This document shows positions 8,650 to 16,247 of a DNA stretch of 35,173 nt, one piece after another. A program made the position numbers and the translations under genes. The stretch covers positions 1 through 35,173 of the forward strand of contig JAPPES010000078.1 of NCBI GenBank assembly GCA_028824125.1, read 5' to 3'. The notes under the pieces are model-generated. The model saw only the letters and a list, made by a program, of their open reading frames with translations. It was not told where the DNA came from and searched no databases. The stretch comes from Candidatus Poribacteria bacterium. GTDB lineage: Bacteria > Poribacteria > WGA-4E > WGA-3G. The number at the start of each line of letters is the position of its first letter. The stretch's first letter is position 1.

Positions 8650-8779
8650 ACACGATATACGTGTGGCTGCAGCGGCTAATAACGTTTCAAGAAAATATAT
8701 CTCTGTAGAACCACGAAGTAAACTTGCAGCGACTTGGGGTGAACTTAAGGATCAAGTAGCCCGAAACACCATTGTATAG
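8650..8779 (+). pseudogene. Remnant of a protein C-terminus with the WG-x-LK tail
   Basis: Reading the frame that ends at the TAG at 8777-8779 gives HDIRVAAAANN, then EPRSKLAATWGELKDQ. The KLAATWGELK part matches the tails of the LamG (KLTTRWGYIK) and Kelch (KILTLWGNIK) proteins. No start codon or ribosome site exists for this frame. It follows a TGCGGGGAGACGC motif, so it is probably the 3' stump of a lost gene. Confidence 0.5.
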
Positions 8780-8810
8780 AAGCTGTGTCACACATGGAGG
8801 TGCTCTCTAA

Positions 8811-9215
8811 ATGATGAAAAAAATTCTTTTTACTTTTTCACTATTCACAATTCTCATTATGCTTGGAATCGTATCTATAGGGTGTGGGCAAAAATGGAAG
8901 AGGGGTTTTGCTAAGGTTTACCCTTTTGGGATGCTTGCCCCCGAAAGTGCAGTGATAGATTTACAAGCGAATGAAGTGTATCAGGGTATAAAACAGGTTT
9001 CTGCGTGGATAGATAAACACGAAAAAATAATGTCCAAGCAAAATAAGATTCCCACATCACTGGTAGGTATTGATGCTATAGACTGGTTGGCAAGACACGA
9101 CTACGTTGTTCAGACAATAGAGGTGTTTTTTGACGGCATGCCTATGCAAGACCCAGGCACTTGCATTTTAACACCATCAAGACAGTCAATCATCGCTTCA
9201 AGACTTATCCCGTGA
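8811..9215 (+). CDS. Small lipoprotein, possibly truncated
   Basis: 134 residues with a lipobox SIGC and a GGAGG site. Two ATGs (8811 and 8814) are possible. The protein stops at a TGA (9213-9215), but the same frame stays protein-like afterwards (GVRLELFGLDSYGRLYHSN). A neighbouring frame then continues with NAIGYDIRVTFYTDKPDR to the TAA at 9328-9330. I infer that the original gene was longer and now carries a stop plus a frameshift; alternatively the tail is noise. Function unknown. Confidence 0.55.
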   Translation: MMKKILFTFSLFTILIMLGIVSIGCGQKWKRGFAKVYPFGMLAPESAVIDLQANEVYQGIKQVSAWIDKHEKIMSKQNKIPTSLVGIDAIDWLARHDYVVQTIEVFFDGMPMQDPGTCILTPSRQSIIASRLIP

Positions 9216-9330
9216 GGAGTGCGCCTTGAATTGTTTGGACTTGATTCATACGGACGACTGTATCATTCAAATGAATGCTATTGGTTATGATATAAGGGTT
9301 ACCTTCTATACGGATAAGCCTGATAGATAA
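9216..9330 (+). pseudogene. Probable decayed 3' extension of the preceding lipoprotein gene
   Basis: In-frame continuation after the TGA gives a hydrophobic/charged strand-like peptide up to a TGA at 9288-9290. The other frame gives MNAIGYDIRVTFYTDK, which completes it to 9330. One stop and one indel separate the pieces. Confidence 0.35.
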
Positions 9331-9447
9331 GGCATTATGGTCTCGCGATGGGTAGACGCGTGTGGAGAAAGTATCCACCAACCTGCTATTGCAAAATAGC
9401 GTTTCACGAACGCGTCCTGTAGGAGTTCTATATAAAGGAGAAAACTC

Positions 9448-9957
9448 ATGAGTAAAACATTTGCCACACTGCTGGCTTTATTTATCTTGGGATGTGGAAC
9501 AATCTTTCCGACTCCTAAGTATGTCACACCAAATTTACCAAAGTCTGAACTTGCAATCCTCCATATTGATACTACAAGTGAGTACCTAAAACATGTCAAT
9601 TTGATTGAAGTACACATTGACAAGCACCTTGCAGTGCGTCAGGAAATTGAAAAGAACAAACATATCTCTATTGACGATGTATTCGTCACAGAAGGTCAAC
9701 ATGACATTACTGTAATATTTGTTGCTGAGACTTCTCCGAATCGCTATGCCTATTATCCAATAACAAAACAGAAAGTATATTTTTATTTTCATGTAGAACT
9801 TAAAGCAAATGGTGCATACGTTGTCAAACTTCTATCGTCACACAAAAGAGATGGCGGTCTATTCATTGATATTTTTGACAAAGAGACTGATGCGCGTCTG
9901 AGTGGAAATAGGAAAATTCGCATCGGTGGAAATAGATATGAGTATGAGGTTCCATAG
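9448..9957 (+). CDS. Lipoprotein of unknown function
   Basis: 169 residues with a lipobox LGC (LFILGC) and a strong AAAGGAG site. The mature part has an alternating strand pattern: LAILHIDTT, VNLIEVHIDK, EGQHDITVIFVA, KVYFYFHVELKANGAYVVKL. This is reminiscent of small beta-sandwich accessory proteins that carry a PEGA-like hairpin, but no family assignment is safe. It is the last of the lipoprotein block before the broken apt gene. Confidence 0.65.
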   Translation: MSKTFATLLALFILGCGTIFPTPKYVTPNLPKSELAILHIDTTSEYLKHVNLIEVHIDKHLAVRQEIEKNKHISIDDVFVTEGQHDITVIFVAETSPNRYAYYPITKQKVYFYFHVELKANGAYVVKLLSSHKRDGGLFIDIFDKETDARLSGNRKIRIGGNRYEYEVP

Positions 9958-10073
9958 AATACATTGATCAGATTGAAAAAGGGGAACTTCCATGAAAAAG
10001 TATTCCATTTTCACAAAATCTCTTGATAAAGTCGCACAAACTAATCAATACGGAAACGAAAGGAGTTGTTCTC

Positions 10074-10634
10074 ATGACCGATTTATCTAAGTTTATCCGA
10101 ACTATACCTGATTATCCGAAGCCGGGTATTATGTTTAAAGACATTACCCCCCTTTTAGGAAATGCACCTGTGTTCAACGCTGTTATCGAGGTTTACGCAA
10201 ACCATTATAAAGATACGTCAGTTGACGTCATCGCGGGTCCCGAAGCAAGAGGGTTCATTTTCGCTTCTGCACTTGCATATCGTATGGGAGCAGGCTTTGC
10301 TCCTATCCGTAAAAAAGGGAAACTCCCCTACGATACACATCAAGTGACCTATAACCTTGAATACGGCAACGACACACTGACTATTCATCAAGACGCTTTT
10401 CCAAAAGGGAGCCGTGTGCTTTTATGTGATGACCTGTTGGCTACCGGTGGCACGCTTGCCGCCACTATTGAACTTGTTCAAAAACTCGGTGGCGATATTG
10501 TCGGTAAGGTGTCGGTAAAACTTCACTCCCTGTGTATCGTGCGGTTGTCAATGGTATCGTGCCGACGCTTGAAGCTTCCTATAAATCGTCTGCTGTTTAT
10601 GGTAACCCTATCGGCACGATTACGAAAGACCTGA
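10074..10634 (+). pseudogene. apt: Adenine phosphoribosyltransferase, C-terminus replaced
   Basis: The first 144 residues from the ATG at 10074 (AGGAG site) are a clear adenine phosphoribosyltransferase: FIRTIPDYPKPGIMFKDITP, the substrate loop GPEARGF, and the PRPP-binding motif VLLCDDLLATGGT (about residues 115-127). The enzyme makes AMP from adenine and PRPP. The family normally continues past GGxIVG with AFLIEL and a GRxKL helix. Here, after GGDIVG (about base 10505), the frame runs into unrelated sequence to 10634. The 9-base word TGTCGGTAA occurs twice at the join (10499 and 10510). The lost part forms the core's last strand, so activity is doubtful. Confidence 0.8.
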
Positions 10635-11608
10635 CAGCAGCGATTGTCGGTGAATTAGGTGTCCTGCCACCGATGATACCGGTCAAAGTAACGTATCAGA
10701 TACAAAACGACCCCGCTGTGGTAAAAAATCACAAAGTCGCCTACGGACAGGAGCTCTTTATCCCCGTGGTCGCTGCGGGGAGCATGGATGCGATACGGCA
10801 AGAAAGTAGTCCGGGCACAATAGACGTATCCATCTCGTTGTCTTTTGAAGAAACAGATAAAGTGTATACGGAAAGTTTTCGTGTCGCTTCACCGAGTCCT
10901 GTTGGTGATGTGTTCGCCAGAACAGACGGCATCCTCTACAATTTTACAGACATGTTTGCAAATAGGGTTGGCAAAGCCACATTGTCTGGTGTTGACATCA
11001 ATATCAAGGAAAGACCGCACATTTATATTGCTGAGATACACGATGTGGAGACAGACACTGTTTATGCTGAAACACAACATACATTCACGGTGGTGCTGTT
11101 ACCACACTATAGTGCTGTTACTGGTAAGCGCACGTTGAAAAAAGAAGTGACACTCGATATTCCAGAAGGTTTTGCAGGGGAAGCGCGTCTGAGTGTTACG
11201 TCAAGCGATCCGTTTGGTCTAATAAGTGTGGGCAACTTTGACTTTGACCCAGACGAATTCGAACGCGAACCGCAACCGCAGACACTTGACCAGCTTATCG
11301 AACAGTTGGAAAGTTCTCGACCAATGGACCCCGGCATTATCACTATCACATTAACACCACAAGGTTTATTCTCAACCGAACCTACAGATATCTTTGAAGA
11401 AGATTTCGCTGTATTTAATGAATTTCCACCTGAAGATTTTATACCGGAGGAGTGGGAACAAGACACGGTGTTATTAGAACCGGTTGAGAAGCAAATCGTT
11501 ATTGATGGGTTTGTTGTCGGTGGGGATTACTCTAAAGATATTTTTATCCATGATTTATTTGAAGTAACAGAACCAGAGGCACCACAGGATGTGGGAGATC
11601 AAAACTGA
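10508..11608 (+). pseudogene. 5'-truncated gene fused behind apt, beta-rich protein
   Basis: An open frame begins right after an in-frame TAA at 10505-10507 with no ATG; a GTG at 10532 is possible but has no ribosome site. The roughly 365-residue product looks like the interior and C-terminus of a larger exported or surface protein. Beta-type segments (MIPVKVTYQIQN, GTIDVSISLSFEE) alternate with very acidic stretches near the end (PDEFEREPQPQ, EDFIPEEWEQD). No family is recognised. Starting mid-protein exactly at the apt break suggests one deletion or recombination joined the two genes. Confidence 0.55.
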
Positions 11609-11654
11609 TCATAGCACCTGCAACCTGAAGACTGGGATTGTGCTTCGTTAGCAG

Positions 11655-11805
11655 TTAGCGTTTCCGAGAAGAAGCGTCGGACATCTGCTCCACAAGGGGT
11701 TCTAAGCAGCCCCGAAATATATTGATAGCAGCGTTTATGTCCCTATCGTGGTGAGAACCACATTTGGAGCATATCCGCTGCCTATCATTAAGAGAAAGGT
11801 TATTG
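11655..11805 (-). pseudogene. tnpB: TnpB (IS200/IS605 family nuclease) C-terminal remnant
   Basis: On the minus strand the frame ending at TAA 11655-11657 reads LSLNDRQRICSKCGSHHDRDINAAINIFRG and on to SDASSRKR. The first half of a C-x2-C zinc finger (CSKC) and the DRDINAA block, which holds the last RuvC catalytic aspartate of TnpB, are unmistakable. Only about 50 residues remain; the rest of the gene, tnpA and any complete element ends are absent. The remnant runs into the start of the DUF4405 gene. It is the 3' stump of a lost insertion sequence, the side where the guide (omega) RNA normally overlaps. Confidence 0.75.
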
Positions 11806-11807
11806 TG

Positions 11808-12296
11808 ATGAAAAAGATAAATACACGTGGCTGGTCAACGCCAATGATTATCGGTGCGGGTATCTTTGTGGCAACAACGGGGTTACTGATGTTTTTTGTT
11901 ACGACAGACCCTTTTAGATTCGCGCATGAACTGGTCGGCTTATGTTTTGCTGTCGCTATTGTGCTTCACATCATGAGCAACTGGCGACCCTTTAAGCGAT
12001 ATTTCACGCAAAAACTCGCCATCGGCATCATTGCATTGGCTTGGCTGGTGGGTATCGGTTTGGTCACGACAACAGCACTTCGCAATGAAGTTGATACAGA
12101 GGAACTTGTTGTTGAGCGAATAGAACAAACCTCGATTCAACTGCTGGCACCGGTCGTGGGTATGGAAGTAGACGAACTGGTGGAGCAACTCAAGGGTGAA
12201 GGTTTTGTTGTTGACACTCCGCAGATGACAATTGAGCAACTTGCGGATAAACACACCACAGAAACTGATACGATTCTACTCAAAGTTTTTCGCTAA
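11808..12296 (+). CDS. DUF4405-type membrane protein
   Basis: 162 residues from the ATG at 11808 (a GTG at 11805 is also possible; AGAGAAAGG upstream). Three hydrophobic helices lie at about residues 12-31, 36-55 and 68-88. The motif HELVG with the following HIMSNWRPFKRYF is characteristic of DUF4405/cytochrome b561-like small membrane proteins, where the histidines may bind haem. The C-terminal 65 residues are soluble and acidic (MEVDELVEQLKGEGF), resembling a small helical domain. The start lies directly beside the TnpB stump, so its original promoter may have been replaced. Confidence 0.65.
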   Translation: MKKINTRGWSTPMIIGAGIFVATTGLLMFFVTTDPFRFAHELVGLCFAVAIVLHIMSNWRPFKRYFTQKLAIGIIALAWLVGIGLVTTTALRNEVDTEELVVERIEQTSIQLLAPVVGMEVDELVEQLKGEGFVVDTPQMTIEQLADKHTTETDTILLKVFR

Positions 12297-12666
12297 AATA
12301 GGGACAATTTGTTAGCACTTTAAGGCTCGCGCCGCGGGAGCGCGAGTAGAGAAAATACTCCTGCAAATAAAACAATCAATATAGGTGTAATTTATGAGAG
12401 TCGGACAAGCATTTCTGTGTATATACTTTCGCGATAAGTAGTTTTTGACAAGTTAAATGTGGAAGGAGTAGGAACTACGGGTTTTTGCAAGTCCAAAACT
12501 ACTTATTACGAGATAAAAAAGGAGAAAACAATAACCTTGGAACAATATCGTAAGAAGATACAAGAATTTCATCAGCGCGTCGAACAGAATTTATCAGATA
12601 AAGTATCACACATCGGAGTGCTTTCTTTTAAGTCCTTATTGATTGCTCCTTTGATATTTTCGGTGA
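12297..12666 (+). other. Intergenic stretch with a GC hairpin and a possible short ORF
   Basis: A perfect 7-base-pair hairpin lies at 12326-12346 (CTCGCGC against GCGCGAG), probably the end of the DUF4405 transcript. An AAAAAAGGAG at about 12516-12524 is followed at 12537 by a TTG-started frame (EQYRKKIQEFHQRVEQNLSDK) that looks coding for about 25 residues. It then runs into a terminator hairpin, so it is either a truncated gene start or chance. Confidence 0.35.
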
Positions 12667-12705
12667 AAACACTATTCGAGCGTTACAAACGCTCGAATAG
12701 TGTTT
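12667..12705 (-). terminator. Strong 18-bp stem terminator after the STAS gene
   Basis: A perfect inverted repeat: arms of 18 bases (12667-12684 and 12688-12705) around a 3-base loop. It lies 10 bases beyond the stop of the minus-strand STAS gene. On that strand the 3' arm ends in a TTTT run, which fits rho-independent termination. Confidence 0.75.
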
Positions 12706-12715
12706 GGATATGCTC

Positions 12716-13081
12716 TTATGTGACCTTCGACGCGAAAACAGGCTCACGTAAAAAAGCTTGTATCGCCACATTTTCTGTCTCGAAATGGTCAAAACAGTTC
12801 AACAGACACCCTTGGATATGCAAGTTCTTGATCTTGCCAACGTTGACCACACCGGTTTTGCCCGATTTACTTATCACAACACCATACGTGGATAACAGCA
12901 CGCCTAATCCACCACTATCCACACGCCGAACACGGCGCAAGTCAAACAGAATACTTGGTGCTGACGAGGCATTGACGCAGGACAAAACAGTGGCACGCAA
13001 CTCTGAAGTGGCGGGGCCCATCAATCTGCTAACCGGTTCTATGATTGAAATACCATTTGTTTCGCGAACATTTGTTTTCAT
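12716..13081 (-). CDS. STAS-domain anti-sigma factor antagonist
   Basis: 121 residues from the ATG at 13081, chosen because GTGAGG lies 8-9 bases upstream. The sequence follows the SpoIIAA/RsbV pattern: an N-terminal strand NGISIIEPVSRLMGP, then ILFDLRRVRRVDSGGLGVLL, in which the serine of DSGG is the usual phosphorylation site. The helix-strand HFETENVAIQAFL closes the fold. Such proteins bind an anti-sigma kinase when unphosphorylated and release a sigma factor. It is divergent from a sigma-70 gene only 113 bases away, so the two probably act in one partner-switching circuit; no kinase or phosphatase gene is in the window. Confidence 0.8.
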   Translation of the reverse strand: MKTNVRETNGISIIEPVSRLMGPATSELRATVLSCVNASSAPSILFDLRRVRRVDSGGLGVLLSTYGVVISKSGKTGVVNVGKIKNLHIQGCLLNCFDHFETENVAIQAFLREPVFASKVT

Positions 13082-13194
13082 GAGAATATACCTCACGCTT
13101 TCGGTTTACTTAATATATCGCTTGAGACACGAAAATCTTTAGCTTTTTTTATTTTTACGGATAAACATTACCCATACATCGGAGGTGATCTCTA

Positions 13195-13851
13195 ATGCAA
13201 CAAAGATTTGGAAATCCGCGGCAGAGAGGTAAATGCCCATTCAAAATAGAGCCCAATGAACCGCTCTCCGCAGAAACATCTATAGACCAGTGCTCCACTT
13301 GCGTGTGTCGGAACAACACATATCTGTTGAGCCACAAAGAAGATTTACGACAAATTGCATTTTTGACGATCCTTGAAGAAACACCGAACTATGACCCCGC
13401 GCACCCAAGCGGTGCCAGTTTTATTACCTTTATGAAGGCGAAGGTTTGCATACGCTTATGGCGAGAGCAAAGAAAACTCTTGCAAGAGGTCCCTTGCTCT
13501 CATGAGGAGTGCTGCCAAACTGACGAAGAAAATAAAAAAAATCCGTTGGAAGCAGTATTGGTCACACACGCGTGTGCAATTGAGAACATCGCAGACAGTG
13601 CGATACAGCAAATAGAAGGCGAATTCTTACGAAAGCATTTACCGAAACTTCTTGAGAAACTGACCGAGAAGGAAAGACGCGTCATTGAAATGAAGTTTTT
13701 TGAAGAACAGCGCGGTGTACAGATCGCACAGGAACTGGGTATTTCAGAGGGACGCGTGAGCCAACTTACACAGAGCGCATTCGCGAAACTCGGTAAAGCG
13801 TATATCGCACTGCTCAATGCAGAACAGGGAAATCCGTATAGAGAAATATAG
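13195..13851 (+). CDS. Sigma-70 family RNA polymerase sigma factor
   Basis: 218 residues with a near-ideal GGAGGTGAT ribosome site. An N-terminal Cys-containing segment (QCSTCVCRNN) precedes a shortened region-2-like part (YDPAHPSGASFITFMKAKVCIRLWR, about residues 62-88). The C-terminus is a clear region 4 helix-turn-helix (about 156-200): LTEKERRVIEMKFFEE then IAQELGISEGRVSQL. It lacks region 1 and looks like an alternative sigma factor. The divergent neighbour is a STAS anti-anti-sigma protein, which suggests stress or developmental control by partner switching. The four cysteines near residues 33-38 and 102-107 could bind metal, which is speculative. Confidence 0.8.
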   Translation: MQQRFGNPRQRGKCPFKIEPNEPLSAETSIDQCSTCVCRNNTYLLSHKEDLRQIAFLTILEETPNYDPAHPSGASFITFMKAKVCIRLWREQRKLLQEVPCSHEECCQTDEENKKNPLEAVLVTHACAIENIADSAIQQIEGEFLRKHLPKLLEKLTEKERRVIEMKFFEEQRGVQIAQELGISEGRVSQLTQSAFAKLGKAYIALLNAEQGNPYREI

Positions 13852-13888
13852 AAAACCTAATCAGTTGATCCGACTTTCTACACCTTTT

Positions 13889-13938
13889 TCTTACCCCGTT
13901 GTGTCTTACGTTATGAAGTAAGATAACGGGTAAGAACG
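13889..13938 (+). terminator. Long imperfect hairpin after the sigma factor gene
   Basis: TTCTTACC and CGTT on the left pair with AACGG and GTAAGAA on the right, with an inner stem of CTTAC against GTAAG and two small bulges. It sits 38 bases after the stop codon, so it is a likely transcript end. The following 150 bases to 14091 hold nothing I can assign. Confidence 0.5.
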
Positions 13939-14091
13939 TTTAAGGTAATAAGATAAAAATAAGTATCACGAGACACAATTCGTGCTGCTACGGCTGAGTC
14001 TGCAAACAACAACCTATCAACACTTATCGCATATCTCTAAAAATTAATACTATAGATAGAACTTTGCTAACTTTCATTGAGATCCCCTTTC

Positions 14092-14750
14092 CTATTTTGC
14101 ACGGACAAGTTTACCGTATTCGTGATATCGACGCATAGCATCAACAGGAGGTACGGGTTTTTCCTCTTTTAGCGAATCCCGTTTGGCTTGATTCAAATCT
14201 AACTTTTTCAGAATTAATTTGAGCCTATCAATATACCTTATTTTCTGTTTCTGATAACTTATGAGCCTCATCTTGAGGAATGTAAATATTATCCAACTCC
14301 CCATGTATTTTCCTATTATCTTCGCGTAACTTTTCATACTTATCGTAATATACTTGTTCGTTGTGATAGTACATTGCAATCGTTTCATGATCTTTAAGTG
14401 CCTGTTCACGAGCATTTGGGCTTATTGCAACTTGATTGATTTCTTCAGGTGTTAACAGCTGTGTAATATTATTGGTAGGGGCATCTGTGTGGGGAGCATC
14501 ATGCCACTCATCTCCATGCCAATGTCCGCCGCCTTCAAACGATTTGCCAGGGGGGAGGCGGTCTGTTATCCACTTCCACAACCTCTGGCGTTGGTTTATT
14601 GCTTTTTTCAAGTAGTTGCTTGGCTTTTGCAGCGTCTTGCTTGAGATGCTGCTGTATTTCTTGCCATTGCCAGACATAGATAAATCCGATACTGGCAAGG
14701 ATGATGATTGAGAGGGCACAAAGCCTCAGAAAAGTTTTAAGGTTAATCAA
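14092..14750 (-). pseudogene. Membrane-anchored protein gene with two frameshifts
   Basis: Three minus-strand frames join into one protein. First, from a TTG at 14750 (AAGGAG upstream), comes a transmembrane helix (LCALSIIILASIGFIYVW) and a charged helix ending TPEVVEVDNRPPP. A run of six C then shifts the frame to GKSFEGGGHWHGDEWHD and a helical segment (LTPEEINQVAISPNAREQA, YEKLREDNRKIHGEL). A second shift near an A-rich stretch at about 14230 leads to YIDRLKLILKKLDLNQAKRD and the end at 14092. The product would be about 215 residues, anchored and coiled-coil-like, with a His-rich centre. Function unknown. The homopolymers make sequencing indels a serious alternative. Confidence 0.6.
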
Positions 14751-14852
14751 TATATTCTCCTTTGTTGGGTTTCTATGAATGTTCGTGTCAGATTATACGC
14801 TTAACCTATTTTTGCATCAAGTGATCGGCGTATACACATCTGCCCAGAAGAG

Positions 14853-14893
14853 GTGAGCAGGGACAAGTTACCTATCAAGGAACCCTGCTCATA
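14853..14893 (-). repeat. Dispersed GAGCAGGG hairpin element
   Basis: On the minus strand GAGCAGGG and CCCTGCTC form a stem with TAACTT in the loop. The same layout with CTCTTATGAGCAGGGTT and CCTGCTCACCT flanks occurs at about 2987-3028. The broken methyltransferase frame ends inside this element. Confidence 0.55.
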
Positions 14894-15292
14894 AGAGGGT
14901 TCTGATCATCGGGCGGACTTCTGCCTGTTTCAGCAACGCAATGGATTCTTTGTTCCTGAAATCGCCATCTCCCTTGAGTGGAAATACGCAGGGGCCTGCT
15001 CTGCCGACATACTCAATGCCGACAGTGGTGTCCGAGTCATGTTTGTTGAATAGGTCTGGATTCGGATTTTTGTAGCATGTGGTGATGAGTTTTTTCAGTT
15101 TCAGTTTCTCAAAATTATAGCGAAAGTAGACAAAGAAATTGCTGCTGAAGGGTCATCGCAGTTGCAGTACACAGTCTTGCCGCGAAAATGCCTTCTGTAG
15201 CGCTTTAGCTCGTTCTCTATGTCGGTGAGTTGTGTGTAAAACTCATCGTATTTTGCTTTGTTTGCGGCGTGTAGGGACTGGTTTCTTGCCAT
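14889..15292 (-). pseudogene. EcoRI-family adenine DNA methyltransferase, N-terminal fragment
   Basis: From the ATG at 15292 the protein reads NKAKYDEFYTQLTDIENEL and YRRHFRGKTVYCNCDDPS, the hallmark start of EcoRI-type adenine-specific methyltransferases. A one-frame slip follows DDPS (about 15150). The other frame continues SNFFVYFRYNFEKLKLKKLI, then GIEYVGRAGPCVFPLKGDGDF and KESIALLKQA. The family should then give a DIVVTNPPFS-type catalytic motif. Instead the frame meets the GAGCAGGG hairpin and stops at 14889-14891, so the NPPF motif and everything after it are gone. It cannot be an active methyltransferase. No restriction endonuclease gene is visible nearby. Confidence 0.75.
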
Positions 15293-15494
15293 GATGTGTT
15301 GCCTTTAGAGTGGGTGCGGTTGTGGATTTGAGACATAGTAGGTTTTTTAGAAACTCCCAGATCAGTTCTATTGCTTCCCCGGACAGTTTGCGGGCAACAA
15401 CTTTTGCTAAACTATAGATAAGGTTACGTATTTTACCTGGCGGTTTCTTAACAACAATCCTCAGTGTAATTGGTATCTTTGCTTTAGATGGCAT
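15243..15494 (-). CDS. Small basic protein upstream of the methyltransferase stump
   Basis: 83 residues from the ATG at 15494, overlapping the methyltransferase start by 50 bases. It is very basic, with a proline-rich start (IPITLRIVVKKPPGK) and an amphipathic helix (EAIELIWEFLKNLLCLK). The ribosome site is weak (AAGAAGAAA). It has the repeat promoter described at 15531-15559 about 37 bases upstream. No family is recognised; it could be real or a 5' fragment, since the overlap removes a normal spacing. Confidence 0.4.
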   Translation of the reverse strand: MPSKAKIPITLRIVVKKPPGKIRNLIYSLAKVVARKLSGEAIELIWEFLKNLLCLKSTTAPTLKATHHGKKPVPTRRKQSKIR

Positions 15495-15530
15495 TATATT
15501 TCTTCTTTATAGGAAAGTTTTATATTTTGC

Positions 15531-15559
15531 ATTAAAACTTAACGGTGAGATTGTGTCAA
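15531..15559 (-). promoter_or_regulatory. Repeat promoter copy 1
   Basis: Minus strand: TTGACA, 17-base spacer, TTTAAT. It is the same sequence word as the copies at 16140-16168 and 17336-17364. The ATG of the downstream small gene is 37 bases beyond the -10 box, so here there is a short leader. Confidence 0.65.
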
Positions 15560-15560
15560 C

Positions 15561-16133
15561 CTATATTAGCAGAGTATAAGTATAAAATGACAGATAGGTG
15601 TTCATTCGTCTGATGTAGCGTTTTAGCCAGTTGTGGATGTCTGCGGATGTCGCTTTCTGTGGGGTATCCGTGAACGGGTCGGCGATGGGGCCGATGATCG
15701 GCGGCGCAGGTGGCAGTGGGGGCACGCTACATTCTGAAAAGATAATAAAATCCGAATACGTATGTCCCTGATTGAAGTAACTATGAATAAACTGGTAACG
15801 AAACGTTTGCGGGATATTTGGGTTTATGTCTAATACTTTGGGCGCGCGAGTTTGTATTGGGGACAGTGTTATGTGATCGGCGAATAGCGGTGTGTTTTGG
15901 CTATCGGACAGTGTCGGCATCTGTATAGGAACGCGCGGGCGTGGCTTGGGGCGGCGTACCTTCATGGATGTGGATATAGACACTTTGGACAGACTCAGGC
16001 TGTAATAAATGCCATATCTCTTACTGTGTGGCTCGACAACTTTTGGAATGAGAACGGGTTTGCTTGCCACTCCTTCGGGGATAGGCGATACTGCGAGTAT
16101 GATACAGAGTGCTATGAAAATCGGGCGTGTCAT
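15561..16133 (-). CDS. Secreted proline-rich protein, probably leaderless mRNA
   Basis: 190 residues. A signal peptide (MTRPIFIALCIILAVSPIPEGVASK) is followed by a basic/proline stretch (MKVRRPKPRPRVPIQMP), a region with aromatic residues, a Pro-rich segment (CSVPPLPPAPPIIGP), and a C-terminal helical/aromatic end (LKRYIRRMNTYLSFYTYTLLI). No family is recognised. The ATG at 16133 lies exactly 7 bases after a strong -10 box (16140-16145) with no ribosome site between, so the transcript is expected to start at the A of the ATG. Confidence 0.6.
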   Translation of the reverse strand: MTRPIFIALCIILAVSPIPEGVASKPVLIPKVVEPHSKRYGIYYSLSLSKVSISTSMKVRRPKPRPRVPIQMPTLSDSQNTPLFADHITLSPIQTRAPKVLDINPNIPQTFRYQFIHSYFNQGHTYSDFIIFSECSVPPLPPAPPIIGPIADPFTDTPQKATSADIHNWLKRYIRRMNTYLSFYTYTLLI

Positions 16134-16139
16134 GCGTGC

Positions 16140-16168
16140 ATTAAAACTTAACGGTAGAAATGTGTCAA
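16140..16168 (-). promoter_or_regulatory. Repeat promoter copy 2, giving a leaderless start
   Basis: TTGACA at 16163-16168, 17-base spacer, TTTAAT at 16140-16145, then six bases to the ATG at 16133. Upstream sequence is also shared with copy 3 for about 40 bases. Confidence 0.75.
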
Positions 16169-16247
16169 GTGAAAAGTTGGCGGGGTATTAGGTGATGTCA
16201 TTTTTTTGTGGCATAATAGCGTCTACTCATCTTGCACAGGAACTGAC

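Noticed and set aside
9992..10090. A 32-codon frame (MKKYSIFTKSLDKVAQTNQ) just before apt as a leader peptide
   Set aside because: It has a GGGGAA site, but it overlaps the apt start in another frame and has no attenuator hairpin; not enough to call.
12459..13142. A 227-residue plus-strand frame opposite the STAS gene
   Set aside because: It runs across an 18-bp terminator hairpin and lies antisense to a gene with a clear STAS domain; only its first about 25 codons after 12537 look coding-like.
14565..14580. TTATCCACT as a DnaA box marking an origin
   Set aside because: A single match inside a frameshifted gene, with no cluster of boxes.
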